NCBI RefSeq assembly: GCF_000003815.2
Contig: NC_049981.1
Location: forward strand, 18,027,041-18,091,040
DNA: 64,000 bases
Direction of reading: 5' to 3'
From: Branchiostoma floridae
Lineage: Eukaryota; Chordata; Leptocardii; Amphioxiformes; Branchiostomatidae
Positions within the stretch are counted from its first letter, which is position 1. Each line of letters begins with the position of its first letter. The position numbers and the translations under genes are program-made. Under the pieces are notes generated by a model that was not told the DNA's origin, searched no databases, and was given only the letters and a program-made list of their open reading frames with translations. Positions 37,801 through 52,800 of this stretch are shown in pieces.

Positions 37801-40800
37801 AATGACAGTTTACTGGTTATATGAAAGAAACAAATAAATGGACAAACTATTCAACCATCTCACCTCAGGTACGGTAACAGTTGTCCCAATCTCAGGCACA
37901 ATAAAAGATGGGGCATGATCATTCACATCCAGCACCACAACTCTCACGGTGCAGGACCCTCGCAGTGCCCCTGGCCCCCGGTCTGTGGCACTGATGGTCA
38001 ACACATACTCTCCTGATAGTTCTATCAGCAGTCCTGCATTTCTAATCTCTCCAGTTGTACCATTGATCTCAAAAAGACCTTAGGGAATGAAAATAAAAAG
38101 GACTTATGAATGAAGACTAAACTTTATGTGACCAGCACTGAGAAGAATTGGAACTTATCCAAATTTTCACAGAATGGACCAGTACTTCCTGGACAGGGTG
38201 TTAGAGCCATGTGATTAATATCTGGCACTTAAGACCCATTGCTGCAGTCAAGTGGCTCTAAGTAGCAGCAGACAGGTCCATTCCACAAAGTCTATGAAGT
38301 CCCACTTCTTTGTTTTAAGTCTTGGTCACACAAAGTTGAATCAGACATCCAGGTATTCTTAGGTCATGGTTTTGGTTACAGACCTGCTAATTTCATATTC
38401 TGAATTAGTCACTGACAAGAGACAGCCATTTTCAAGTTACTTGACTTTGAGTTACTGAGCTTTGCATATTTTACAGTTTACAGCTATTTTTCCATGATGA
38501 TGGTGGTACTAACCAGCTCCATTCCCTGCCAGGATGGAGTAGTTGATCTCCCCACTTGGCCCTTCATCAGGGTCGTGTGCCTGGACTGTTATGACATGAG
38601 AATACAGCAGCACGTGTTCCTGTATGTCAGCATGGTACACAGCATGCGGGAAGGTTGGGGGAACATCATTCACATCCAGTACTGTCACCTCCACCTGAGG
38701 AAATGGGAACAAAACATTTCACAATAGATCCACTGTTTTTTTCTTTACAAAACATCAAATATATAATGGACAAGACAAAGTGGTGGCAGAATTGAGTTAT
38801 TTTAACCAACCAGATCTCGTTTCACCATCTGAATGCTCAGAGCTGGACATCATTATCAGAGTCCAAACTTATCAGCTCCATATAAATCAAATTTAAGCTT
38901 CATTTATTTCTAAGACAACTTAACACTAGAAATATTATACTCAATCAGCACATTGAAGCTTTTATAGGATGTTTCTGTCCCTGTCCCTTCCCTGTGCAAA
39001 AATAATACCCAAATTTCATATTTCAATCCAAACCTAACTTCCATGCTTCATTTTGTGGTACTTTTGACCATCTTTTTTCTTCTAAGATCAGCACAAGTTT
39101 GTATTTCCTCTCTCAGATCCCTTTCCAGGAGCTTCGCTGATAGCTTGGAAGTCTACTTATCTCAAGTTTGCTTCTCCAGAGGCCTCTCCAGAGGCTTCTA
39201 TCCAATCTCAATCTACAATCATTAAATACTATTTTTAAAATCCAAGACCCAATTAGTTCGATTGATGTTACCATTAGACTGTTCTATCTGCACTCACCAC
39301 AGATACAGCTGATCTGGGGACCCCAACACTGGGTTTGTCTGTCGCCATCACTTCAAACAAGTACAGAGACTGGTTCTCTCTGTCCACTGTCTGCTCCAGT
39401 ATGATACAACCCTGTTGGAACATATGGGGAAAATGTCGAAAATATAGAATACAGCACAATGTATTACATATTACCCAAGGGACCAGCCTGACCACAGGTC
39501 AGATCACCTAAGGGCTAAGTTGTACTGTATTTATATCATACATGCCAGAGAAAATGCAAATGTCCATGGCAAATGAGCCAGACACTGTGAAATTTTGACT
39601 CTTTTTAAGAAAGTCTGTGTGATAACCCAAAATATCACCCAGTCAGGAATACCAGATGCTATCATGGCCCAAGTATGACAAAAAAAAGGATTTGTGTTAA
39701 TTCAGACCTCTGTGAAATACATTTTGTATTTTGATTTTGTGCAGATGTGTTGTGTGGATGCTAAATATCATCACAATTCTTTCATATCTATTATAGGTTA
39801 TGGTAACAAATTATAGTTACAATCTGACCCGGGGGATGTACACTTACCAATGTAGAATGAACTGAAAACATGCCCCCTCCCCCTGTTACGTTGTAGAATA
39901 TGTTGCCATTCAGTCTGGAATCAGCATCCGATGCCGAAACATTGAGGATGACATCACCAACACGAGCGTCTTCTGGGATAGATACTGCAGCACACAAGAC
40001 AAGATATATAATGATAACTGTTACTTGTTGTTTTGTATAAATTTGAGTACAGATTCTGAAGCAAATGTTGTCTCACAGGGGTGGGACACCAGGTCCCAAG
40101 TGCGAGAAAGTTTTGACCTTTCTTGTTGAGGGGGACTGTACTTTTGCACAAAGATTGCTTCTCTAACTTGCCATTCAAATCAGCAGGTTTTGCAGTCTAA
40201 AATATTTGTGGATTTGAAAGACCAACTTTTAATAGAGCTGTATGCCCACCTCTGTAGAAATCCTCCTGGAAGACAGGGCTGTTGTCATTTATATCCACAA
40301 TCTGGATACTGACAGGAGTTGAGGCTGACAATGGAGGGTTCCCATCATCTGTAGCCTGGACAGTGAAGTTAACCCACCTCACACCCATCTCATAGTCCAC
40401 TGGTCTGGCCACAGTTACTACACCTGGGGAGGGAACATGACAAAAAGTCTCAAGACAAACAAGTGTATACTGGACACAATCCTGGTGAGGTAATTAGTAT
40501 GTGCTTGCAGTGTGGGTTAAGATCTTTATTATACCCTCTTTTCCAGGAATTAAAATTTCTTTAAAACCTTTTTTTGCTGATGATATGCCTTCCTCTACCA
40601 ATGAAGGCATGTCAGCACCATGCACTTACAAAAAAAGTATTTCAGCACCATGTACTTGCAAAAAAGGCATCTTAGCTCCATGTAGTTGCAAAACAGGCAT
40701 TTCAGCACCATGTACTTGCAGAAAAGGCATCTCAGCACCATGTACTTGCAGAAAAGGCATCTCAGCACCATGTACTTGCAGCAGAAAAGGCATCTCAGCA

Positions 40801-43800
40801 CCATGTACATGCAAAGGAAGGCTTTTCAGCACCATGCACTTGCTAAACAAAGGCATTTCACCACCATGCACTTGCAAATAAGGCAATTGAGCTCCATGCA
40901 TTTGCAACGAAGGCATTTCAGCACGATGTACTCGAAAAAAGGCATTTCAGCACCATGTACTTGCTAAGGAAGGCATTTCAGCACCATGCACTTGCAATAA
41001 AGGCAATTTCAGCACCATGCACTTGCTAAGCATGGCATTTCAGCACCATGCACTTGCAATGAAGGCATTTCAGCACCATGCACTTGCAATGAAGGCATTT
41101 CAGCACCATGCACTTGCACATTTGTAACATGACTGTACAATGTTCTAGAGCTACAATCCACCTAACCATCCATAGCTACAGTTATAGTACTGTGTAGCCT
41201 CAGCAACAGCGGAAGAATTTTCTTTTCAGCCCAATATTTGAACTCTAATTGTAAATCTAAGATTTTCCTTTGCATGTCACATGTACACGTCACTCACCTG
41301 TTACATTGTCTATGGCAAAGTAGCCTTCATTGTGCCAGACTAACTGGTAGTTGATGATAGTCCAAGGTGAGTCGGGATCTTCTGCACTGATGGTGAGAAC
41401 AGAGATGCCATGGCTTGTCTCCTCCAACATGGACAGGTGGTAGTAAGGAGTGTCGGGGGTATGGGGGGACATGAACACTGGGGGGTTGTCATTCCTATCC
41501 TCAATGAAAATGGCAACCAGAGCTGTAGTTTGGATAAATTTGAAGTCAGAGGCAGTGGATGTCACTTTTAAGATAGAAGAAACATGTCCAGATTTTGCAT
41601 GCTGTACAAAATGACTAATAGAATTTTCCTTATTTTCAAAGGTGTGGCTTTTAGGTTTTTTTTCTTCATTATTCACTTTGGCAGACACGACAGACGTAGT
41701 GGTGGTGCACTCAAGTAATCTTATTCATGCCACCACTATACATATATATACAAAAAGTTTAGGAGTTAACCCTGACTAATACATCTTCCACATATGGAGA
41801 GGCCTTTGCATTAAGTGTTGGTTTAAGAGATAATTGTTGTGTCATGATAACATCTTGAAATATGTACACTGACTTTGACAGAATGGAAATTGAGAGTAAT
41901 TGCATTTTGCAGTTTGGGCACCAAAGTTCTACCTATAAAACAGGATAAGCACTAAAGGCAAGCTATTACTAACAGATCTCAGAGATTTTAAAGAAAGAAC
42001 AAGTACTGTGTCGCATGCTTACCTGTTGCAGTTTGTCCTGAGGTTTCGGCCTCAGCATCAACAGCTAGAACAGTGAGCTCAAACATGGCCGCTGTTTCCC
42101 TGTCCAGCTCCCTCCCCACTGTCACCACACCAGTGGTAGAGTCCACTTCAAACCAATCCTAACAACCACAAAACATTCAGCACCACATAGAAAACTGACA
42201 TCAATTCACAATTTTGTACAAACCTTTTAATCCAAGATTCCCTTTGAGTCACTGAAAAAAGACAGCAGATGCCGTCTGGAACGTCTGACCATTTACAATT
42301 TCTATCCAGTTCTGGCCTGCTAGTTTCAAGACACATTAGAAATTTAGCTCTTAACCCTTTTCTCTACTTGTTTCTTTCTTCACCTTTAAATGGTGGTTAC
42401 ATGGACAGTAAACAAGCTTAACAATTTCTATCATTCATTGTTAAAATGGGTTTGTTGTGATGACAATGAGTAGGTGCAACCAACCTCAAACGTCTGGTTT
42501 GTACCAGTGAAGACAGAGTTGTTGAGAATGGCTCCATTCCAGGCCCTGACAAAGTACGGCCTGATAGGCAGGAACTGGACATCAGACGTGTTGTCTGCAT
42601 CACTGGCGTTCAACTGCGCCACCTGCCAGCCCACCATGGTGTCCTCCAGTACTGCAGCACTGGAGCAGAAAATAATGAGATAATGATGAAGGGGCCATTT
42701 AGAGATTGATCTATCGTATGGATTTAATATCGTAAGCATATGTTGGTAACTGGGAGACCCTGGTTCAAATCCCAGATGTCTTCACCCTGCAGACATCTTT
42801 ATTAGGGTTGCAACCATCTTTCAGATGAGACGTAAGATGGGGATCCCATGTTTGAGGATGTGCAACCCCGGCCCTCCTTATAAAAAGATACCCTGCTACA
42901 CAAACAGCAAGGAAACATGCTGTCCTATTTTCCACTAGGCACAACAAGGTCATGAATGATTAATTGGAAGCAAGATGCTTGCTTAGGAGTAGCAGCTGCA
43001 TACTATACAATTGGGCCCCAAATTGGAGTTGTGCATCTTATTTCTTGATGAGGTGCAGGATGCATTGATAACCTCTCACGTATCAATGAAATTTTTTTCC
43101 ACTACTTCTACCAGATATATAACCTATAACTTCTATACAGTACCTGATGAAAGGTTGAAAGAATGTTGGTGCCTTATTGTTGCCCTCTAGGACCCTGATG
43201 ACCAGGTTGACCGTACCAGACCTTGCTGGTGCACCAAAGTCTGTGGCAATCACGAGCAGGCGGTATTCATCCACTAAGTCCTGGTCAAACTGGCTGCCTG
43301 TCAGGAACAATAGTCAGTACAAGTTAGAATACAAAACTGAGGATATTTTATTTCATTATATATACCGGACATTTGCTGTATCCAAAATGTGCTTCTATCC
43401 AAGATGAGGCACATCCTGGATATTCAGAACACTTAGCAAGCAAAGCACCATGCATCCAGGATGTGCTTTCATCGGGATGCATTCTGGATAAGCAACGTGG
43501 CTAGTACATGTAGCCTCAGATGTACTAGCCACAAGAAGCAGGACCATTTTAACCTGTACTGACAGGTCGTATTTCTTAATAGCCAGTGTCTGGGGAGAGT
43601 GTATAATATTAATAGGTGTGGCTATCAGGCTAAATGTGTACATGAATGTGTACATGAATGCTAACACCAATTATACAACAATAGCCTACCAGCAGCCACT
43701 GTGACCAGTCCTGTCCTGGGTTCGATGGAAAACAGCTGGCTGTGTTCCCCAACCAGGGAGTAAACCAGCGCCTGGTTGGGCCCAGAGTCAGCATCTGTGG

Positions 43801-46800
43801 CACGCACCTGGACAATGGTCGCACCTACATGGGTTCAAACAGCAACGTGTCATTCTGAAGGCTTACTGTTCAAAGATCTGGACAAGCACAGCTAACGTTA
43901 GGCCATCTTATTTAATGACAATTTTATCTCTAATGTATAAAAAATCAAAGATTTACTTCCGGACGTTACGAGTGACACCCATCACTGTTCTTTAGCATGA
44001 CTAGAATGAACTGGAAGAACAATTCCATACAAGCACATCTAACTAGAAAAGCTTGATGACTATGTCAAACGTATCAACTCATAAGGATCATATGCAAATG
44101 TCACTCAGGCAGATGTTGTCTGAAATGTCTCACCATTTCCAAATTTTAACTTGTTTCTCGAGGAACTGTTACTTTGTGTGTATATCTAGATTGTTAAGTA
44201 CAGTTTCATAACAGAGAGCAACATTCTGACTAAAAGAGTACCAGCAGAAGCAGACAAGTCTACAACTGAAGGTTGAACAAATGAACCCAAATTCTCACCT
44301 GCTTCAACCACTTCTGCAATCTCTACTCTGTACTCATCTTCCTCAAACACAGGTGTATTGTCATTCATGTCCTGCACCAGAAATAATGAGCATAGATACT
44401 GATGACAACATTTAATGTGACCCCTTGTTTCCTTAGCTGTATTATAAATTGATGTCTACTAAACGACTTTCAAAGTCATGAAGCAGACTTTGGATTTCAT
44501 GAAAATTTCAGATTTTGAAGCTGTTTTCATGTAACATTCTTTTACATAATGCTAGGTCACTTTTATTTGTGGGGGTAACCAAGGCCAAGTTTTACGGACT
44601 ACATTACAGTTGTAAACAAACTGTGTGTATTCCTTCCACTAAGATGGTCTTTGTACGCAGCATCCCTCACTACACTGCCCCTATGGACTAAAAATGGCCA
44701 CAGGGCTACCTTTATCTTTCCTTTTTAAGTAACATAGTTAGGCTCCAATAGTCGAGATTCCTAAAGCATACCATGATGAACACAGTGACATTAGCCATGG
44801 CACTGAGTGCTGGTGTGCCGCTATCCTTTGCAGTCACCTCAAGATGAATCTCTGGCTTCCCATTGGTGAATATAACATCTTCATAGTCAACAGCCTGAAT
44901 GATTGACAGGAGTCCTGATGTCTGTCCAATGCCGAAGTGGCTGGCAAAGTTGGTGGTGTTGGACAGAGTGTAACTCTCTATTCTGTTGTTCAGTTCTGAG
45001 CCATCATAGTCGGTGGCCTAGACAAACACCAAAAAGGTACATGGTTTGTTTTATATGAAGTTTTTGAACAAAATGACAAATATGTGGGAAAATTGCAAAC
45101 TGAAAAAAAGCTACATGTAACGTTATAAGATTTTAATCAGAGAAAATGAACAATGACTTAAGCATTGACACTCAATTCCACCACTTATTGAAAGAGTACC
45201 ACATTTCAGAAGATGGTGAATTCAAAGCAATCTAATAACAGTTATATGCAAATGCTGCATCAGTATGCACACTTAAGATATCAATATCTTCAAGTTAGAC
45301 ATTCTTGAGATGGCCTCAATGGCGCTGCTTTTTAAATCATAGATGTCTTAGGTACGAGGTATTGTTATGAGAGTTCATGTTACCTACATAATAATTGGAT
45401 TAGTTTTTACCATATATTCATTGCCTGTGTGCATGTTCATGTATATATTATGATGTCATAGACCATTGTTTAATTTTGATGCCATACAAGTTTCAAGTAG
45501 GCTGTGACAGAGCAAACCAGCAAGGCTCTAAGACAGCCTCTTCCATAACAAGACAGGGCACATACATGGCTCTCCCAAGAATGCCTTCAGTTTGCAATTG
45601 TATGACAATTGCAGGACATAACAGGCCATAGATTTCAAATGAAAATGAAAATTGGATATAAAAGAGGTTTGTATTAGTACTCACATGGACAAACATCCAT
45701 TGAGGCATGTCTAGACTGTTTTCTTCTATATACACCTGATATTCGTCAATCAGAAAAATTGGCTGGACATCGTTATAGTCCAGGACTGTGATCTCCACTG
45801 GGACAGTGGTGATCAGGCCGGGTCCATCTTCGGCTTGTGCAATCAGGTAATATTTGGGATTATCCTCGTAATCCAGGGATCCAGCCAGCGTGATAATCCC
45901 AGAGATGGGGTCAATGGCAAATCTGCAAAATCAAAGGAAGATATACTAGATAAATAAATGTTAATGCCATTTTTATACAAAAGTTCTCTTATATTATTTT
46001 ATAATACCTAAGCCACACCAGTTTCAAGTTTGCCTAATGTCATCTTTGAAGGTATTTTAAACACCTTCAAAGATGACAGCAAAGTGTCAACTATGAAATT
46101 ATAGATACAAAAGATATGAAATAAAGCATTGTATTAAAGAATAAACTGCTTAATTATTGTACTTTTAAGAAAATCCATTGTGTTAAACAATAGGGAGTTA
46201 CCAACCTGTCTGATCCAGCTCCATGCAGAGAATACTGGATTGTCCTATATTCAAGCACTGTGTCATAGTCCATTGCCTGGAAATAGATATTACCCCAAAA
46301 TAGGTTTTAGATCTCAGTACATTGGCCAAACAAGAAATCAATGATCTCATACCTCCTGAAATACCTAGATTTTGTGAATTTCCTAATGCCATAGCTCTAG
46401 CTGTCAGGTGATCCTCCCCTTCCCTTCTTCCTTTCTCCCTACAATAAGGGGTCATTGGCCGTCACCATTCTATGGCAGTTGACTGACCAGCTGTCCATGG
46501 ATGACACCACCCTCTTTCAGGGTGGGGGTGTCAGGTTATAATGCTGCAGTACCTGTAAATACTGCTAGGGGGGCTCAAAATCTCTTCAGGACTTCCATTA
46601 AGTACCTACATACCAAAACTCATACAAACCCATCAAAATGACCATGAGTTATGGGTGAAACACACAGAACACAGTCAAAAACAGCACCCCTGTGAGGTGT
46701 GAACCCTCCTGACCAATTTCATAACCTGACCAACTTTCTTTTCCAACTCGTGCATCACCTTTGGGGTTCCCAGAGGATATCATTGATATGTGATAAAGTC

Positions 46801-49800
46801 AATATGCATTAATGTTATCTTCAAGTACAGTGTAGCATACTTACCAACACAGCTGTAACATAGGTGTCAGGGACAGCTGCCTCGCTGACTTCCCCCCTAT
46901 ACATGGCATGGTTGAAGATCGGTGCATTGTCATTCTGGTCCTCCAGCAGGATAGTCACCAGCGCTGAGTCAGAGAACTGCTCATTTGTGTCTGATTCCAC
47001 AGCAACAATCTGAAATGAATTTTGATTTCTTTATTTTGACTTAGTCCTTCTGGACATGCTTGGCATAAAATCAATTAAATTTCCTTACATTACATGTACA
47101 TGTATCAAGCCATAACCACCCTCACCGCTACAGTAGCTGTAAAGTGTCAATAAATAAATTATGTATTCGCAAGTTATGCTCTAGAATATTTTTGTTCATT
47201 TTGCGTGTTTTGTTGTCTTTTGTATGATACTGTTTGTTTCCCAAAACTGCTGTGCCAGGCCCCAGATTACAAATGTGACCCTAGGATAATGCTAACAGTA
47301 CTCCCTAGCCCTATATAGGCCTGTTTCCCTGCCTTACCCTGAGTGTGAAGTTATCCATGGTCTCATAGTCCAGTACTGTGGAGTTGGTGATGTAGACTTG
47401 GATATCTGCTGACCCCTCCAGTTCACTCGGAGTGACTGTAAATGCTCCCCAGTCATCGTCCAGGTAGATCTGCAGTTTACTGTTAGCACCCTGATGGACA
47501 ATAACACAAAGTCCTACAGCTTAATCAAGTTCTTTAAATACAACCCCAGTTATGACAATTATTAGCAGCATGCATGGTGTAAGTAACAATAAACTTTGAC
47601 CCATTGCCGACAACACATGACTGTGCATAAAACTCAGGAAATCAGGAAAAAATCAGAGCGAGAACAAATTTTTAAATTGGAGAACAGTCCGTCATATGAC
47701 TTAATATGACTTATCAGTTCAGTACACAAATGGAAAAATTCACTCTTGCAATGTGAGATGATTGACAGGAGATTGTATGGAAATCCTTACTTCATCCAGG
47801 TCTGCCACAAAGATGTTTAGGTTGGGGAGGGGGACACCTTCAGGGTAGTTCTCTGGGAAGGTCGCAGTGTAGGAGCGATGGTCAAAAGTGGGTGCCTCAT
47901 CATTTACATCTTCAATGGTGATGGTAACAATGGTGGAAGTGGCCTGTCCCGGCAAGCCATTCTTGTCCTCTGTTGCCTAAAAGTACATGTGAGTTATCAG
48001 GCTTCATGGACACACAAATCCACATTAAAAAATACAGTGTGGAAATTGCATGAAAAAATTGTACCAGGAAAAATCCCCTTGCTTTTTTTTTTACTAGCAC
48101 AATGATGGACCATGGCCTATCATTCCGTCCTAAAGGACAACAATCCTTTCTGGTATATTGTGTATGTTGGTTGAGCGACACAGCCAGAATCAAACTCATG
48201 GCTTCTAGTTCCAGAAGCAGAGTTGCTAACCACTGGACTGAACAAGCTACCTGAAATTCAACCCAAGACTGAAGAACTATTAAGAATGAATTTTGAGGTT
48301 TTCACTGCATAAATTAAGCTCTGGAGTATTCAAGCAACCATAACCATATATAATATGAAAGACAGGACTTTAAAAAGTGTCTTACTGTAACTGTCAGCTG
48401 CCATATGCCAAACTTATCCAAGTAGGCATCCCTGTCAAGTGGACGGGCTACTGTAATCTCTCCTGTTGTAGCTCTGATTAGGAAAAAATTTCCATCATCT
48501 GTGGAAAATAGAATAGAGTAGTGTTACTGGAAGTTGTACACTGTATGATTCTTATAATTATAGTAAACCAATTTCATAATAAAGCCATGTTAAAGCAGTT
48601 TTATGGATTGCATACTCATGCGAGCATGCAAATATAAAAGTTTGGCAAGAAAAAATATTGCTTTAATCATAAAATCTAAGTGGTCAAGAAGGACAAATGA
48701 CTTAACACACATAGTATGATGTACAGAACAACAGATTCTTTATTTTTATCCTTTCATATTCTTTCAATTCAGCATTAGCATCGATTTTGCAAAATTTTTT
48801 GCCATGTACGGCTCACACTGCAACTGCTTTGTATGATTTACAGTATGGTCCATGGAAAGGCACAAAGATTGATGCGCTTATGGAACAAGCTGAAGTGGTC
48901 AGTTAAAGATTTCTATTATTCTAATCAAAAATCACAATTTCAGTGGAGTCTTGGTGTAGGGTTTCTCAATGTGATATCAAGTCAGTGTACGATATCTCGT
49001 GACCTACTTACTTCCTCCGCTAATTGAATAGCCAATGGGATTGTCCACTCCCCTGTCTCCATCAACAGCAGCAGTTGTCACAACTGAAAAGCCCTGGAAG
49101 CAACATACATGAACGTTATGACTATGCTCTTATGCAAATAAGTGTTATACATTTTGTGCTACATAAAGACCTTTAGAGTATTGCCTGTCATCCCAATGTA
49201 GGAACAGGTCTGTCCTGTATGGTAAACACTATCTACAAATATGAACAACTCTATCCCTGGTCCTGAATACTATCTACAGAAAGGAACAGGCCTGACTTTT
49301 ATGCTTAACACCATTCATACTGATAAACAGGTTTGTCCTTGTTGCTGACCACTATCCACACATAGTAACAGACCTGTCCTTGGTACTGAACATGTTCCAC
49401 ACATAGTAACAGGCCTGTCCTTGGTGCTGAACACTACTCACATGTAGTAACAGGTCTGTTCTTGGTGCTGAACACTATTCACACATAAAACAAGCCTGTC
49501 TTTGGTGCTGAACACTATCTACACATAGTAACAGACCTGTCCTTGGTGCTGAACACTACTCACATGTAGTAACAGGTCTGTTCTTGGTGCTGAACACTAT
49601 TCACACATAAAACAAGCCTGTCCTTGGTGCTGAACACTATCTACACATAGTAACAGGCCTGTCCTTGGTGCTGAACACTACTCACATGTAGTAACAGGTC
49701 TGTTCTTGGTGCTGAACACTATTCACACATAAAACAAGCCTGTCCTTGGTGCTGAACACTATCTACACATAGTAACCGGCCTGTCCTTGGTGCTGAACAC

Positions 49801-52800
49801 TGCTCACATGTAGTAACAGGTCTGTTCTTGGTGCTGAACACTATCCACGCATAAAACAAGCCTGTCCATGGTGCTGAACACTATCTACACATAGTAACAG
49901 GTCTGTTCTTGGTGCTGAACACTATCCACACATGAAACAAGCCTGTCCTTGGTGCTGAACACTATCCACACATAAAATAGGCCTGTCCTGTTACTGTGAA
50001 ATACTTACCACAGGCACGTTTTCTTGTAGGGTGACTTCATATGTCCCCACCTCAAACACAGGTGGTTCATCTTCAGTGTCTTTAACATGGACCAACAAGA
50101 TAGTTGAGCTGGTCCGACCACCCCCATCCTGCAGTATACACAGGAAAAACACTTTGCTCTTAAAGTAATAATGTTCACCTTCACTGAAAATAAACATTAT
50201 TTTTGCCCTGTTTTCCTACTTCTTCCATTCCAAACAAATAAGGTCAATAACCAGGACCAGACAACTGTCACCGTGGTTACTGGAAGTAGCAAGCGGCAGG
50301 ACAGATCTTTAGATATATTTTTCATCTCAAAGAGTAGTAATTTCTAGAAAGACAACAACTTAGCCAAAATTATCAATGTCCTTGTGTCAAACAAATTCAT
50401 GATAATGATAATGATAATGATAATATGCCCAAAAAATTGTTACTGGTTACAGTTAGTGATAGTATTGATGATGTATATTCTTTTATTATTTTTGCTATTA
50501 GGTCCAACATTGCAGTGACCATGCACGGATAGTAGAACCCAACAATATCCATTGTTTTTAAATGTTTGAACTTACAGTGCAGTTGATGAGCATCCAATAG
50601 GCAGGCAGGAACTCATAGTCCAGTGGTTTACTGAGCAGGATCAGCCCAGAGATTGGGTCAATATCAAACCAGTCACATCCCTGGAAAACACAGGCAATAA
50701 CATTACTGTTTATTGTATGCCTAGGCAATATTGATCTGATTATATGGATGACATCCTCTGGTAACCCCAAAACTGATGCGAGTGTGCAAATAAAAAGTTT
50801 GTTCCCCCAACAAAGTTGCCTTCTATATGAAGTGGTTAGGGAAGTTGAAAACTAAACACCTGGAGTATGTAGACAACAGATTCATCACTTCTCAAATATC
50901 CTTCTTTGACTTTGGTACTGACGTTGGCATTCTACATTACTACCTATTTTCTGATATTTCTTTTGCGATATACTGCATGTTTGCTCATTTTGCAGCTGTT
51001 GTACAATATGCAGTATAGTAAAAAATTAATGCATGTCCTGATGTCATTCAATATAATCCAATCAACACGGCCCTATAGTCTGAGTGTGTTTTCATGTCTT
51101 ATTCTCTTCCTGAAAAATAATTACCAGTAGTATAGACTGTTGAAAATTGGGAAAGTAGGAAATCCATCAACTTATATTAAAGAAATATAAAAGCTGTGTT
51201 GTGTCTAAAAGGAAAATATCCAACATATGTATGCTCACCCCTCCACAGGAAAATTGGTATGCCCCACCAGGCCCTGAATCCGGATCTTCCACCTCAATGC
51301 CCAGGAAGACAGGAAAGCCAACTCTGTAATCCTACAACAGGCAGACAAAGGAACAAGACACTTTAAAGCTTTATCTCTCACTTACAAATAAGCTTTCAGT
51401 CAATCCTCTAACACTTCTCAAGTTGAAATGACCCAAAGCCCATGTCACGTAACCTGAACAGAAGTGTGTCATTAAAGACAGGTCAATGGCAACCAGTAGT
51501 TGATATCGGCCCCCATCACAGGAGGGTCAGAGGACGGGCTGAAAGTTTGATGTTGAGTGCTTTGCAATTGTGTGCTGAAATGACGGTTTACCTTCAAAGA
51601 TGAACATTCATACAAATATGTATGTTAGGTTGATTTTCCATCCAGCAGATGGAAAAAGATCCACAGATTCTATACTATTCTTCTTCAAGGTAATTGAGAA
51701 ATGTTAATTTAACGGTTATCACATTCATCAAAAGAAAATAGTTGTTAAGTTTAAGTTTTGATCCAACCCAAAAGAAAGCAACTCATGGATTCTATGGACT
51801 CTACCAACACAGATGAGCTTTCATTCAGAGAAAACAAGACATTTAGTTCATTTCCTCAGAAGAAAAAAATACATGTAACATAAGTTTCCTACCTCATCAA
51901 GTGTGACAATGTAGGGAGTGGACAGAAACTTGGGGTCATTATCATTGACATCTGATACCCTGATGGTTGCAAGGTAGGAGACCTGAAAATTATCAACATT
52001 GCATAAAGATATGATTTAATCTTAGCATTCTGTCAAGACAGTTCTCAGTCTGGCAATAATTGGCCCATGTAAAGTTAAGCACATACACATAAATCAACAG
52101 CAGGATAAGGGTGCTCCAATTGGCCATCAAGCTTCTATGTAGGCTCTGACTAGTGGAAAGGTAGCCAGAAGCTTGATTTAGTCAGGCTAGGGAACAATGG
52201 CTTTGCAAATTTTGTGTTGTGTCGTCAACATCTCATGCTGGAATGATACTGAATGCAGCAATACAAGAACTAGTTGAATTGCAAAAGAAAAACTATCGTC
52301 AACAATTTTCTGACATTATCACACAGTCCACACCCTTAGGAAACTATCAGATACCGACAGTCACATTTTAGTGACATTTCAATAAATCAGCTTCGCTGTT
52401 ACTGCTGTAATACAGAGGACAAGTACCTAAACTTTAGCTAAAGCTAATTTTTCCTAGTCGTTATATGAGTCTAAATACCATCACTCCTATCATACAGCTG
52501 ACGAGTACTTAAAGCTATCCTAGTCGTTGTATGAGTCTTTGATACTGAGATCTTGCTATTGATTACTGTCTGGACACTAGTGAAATGTTACTGGTGATTT
52601 CTGACATACCTAGTGCACCTATGACAGTCCATACTCAGGTCTATCCCAGAAATGATTTAGTTATCATAAAATCTTTGATACCACTAGCAACACTAAAGAC
52701 GGATTTTTACCAGTTTGACCTCCATGTAAAAATAGCCTTTGTAGTAGTATTAAAGAAAATACAGATGTACTTACGGAGTTGAGAGCTGGTGAGTTGTCTG

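Noticed and set aside
40501-40967. Cys-rich peptide genes
   Set aside because: The frames arise from a 30-bp minisatellite within an intron.
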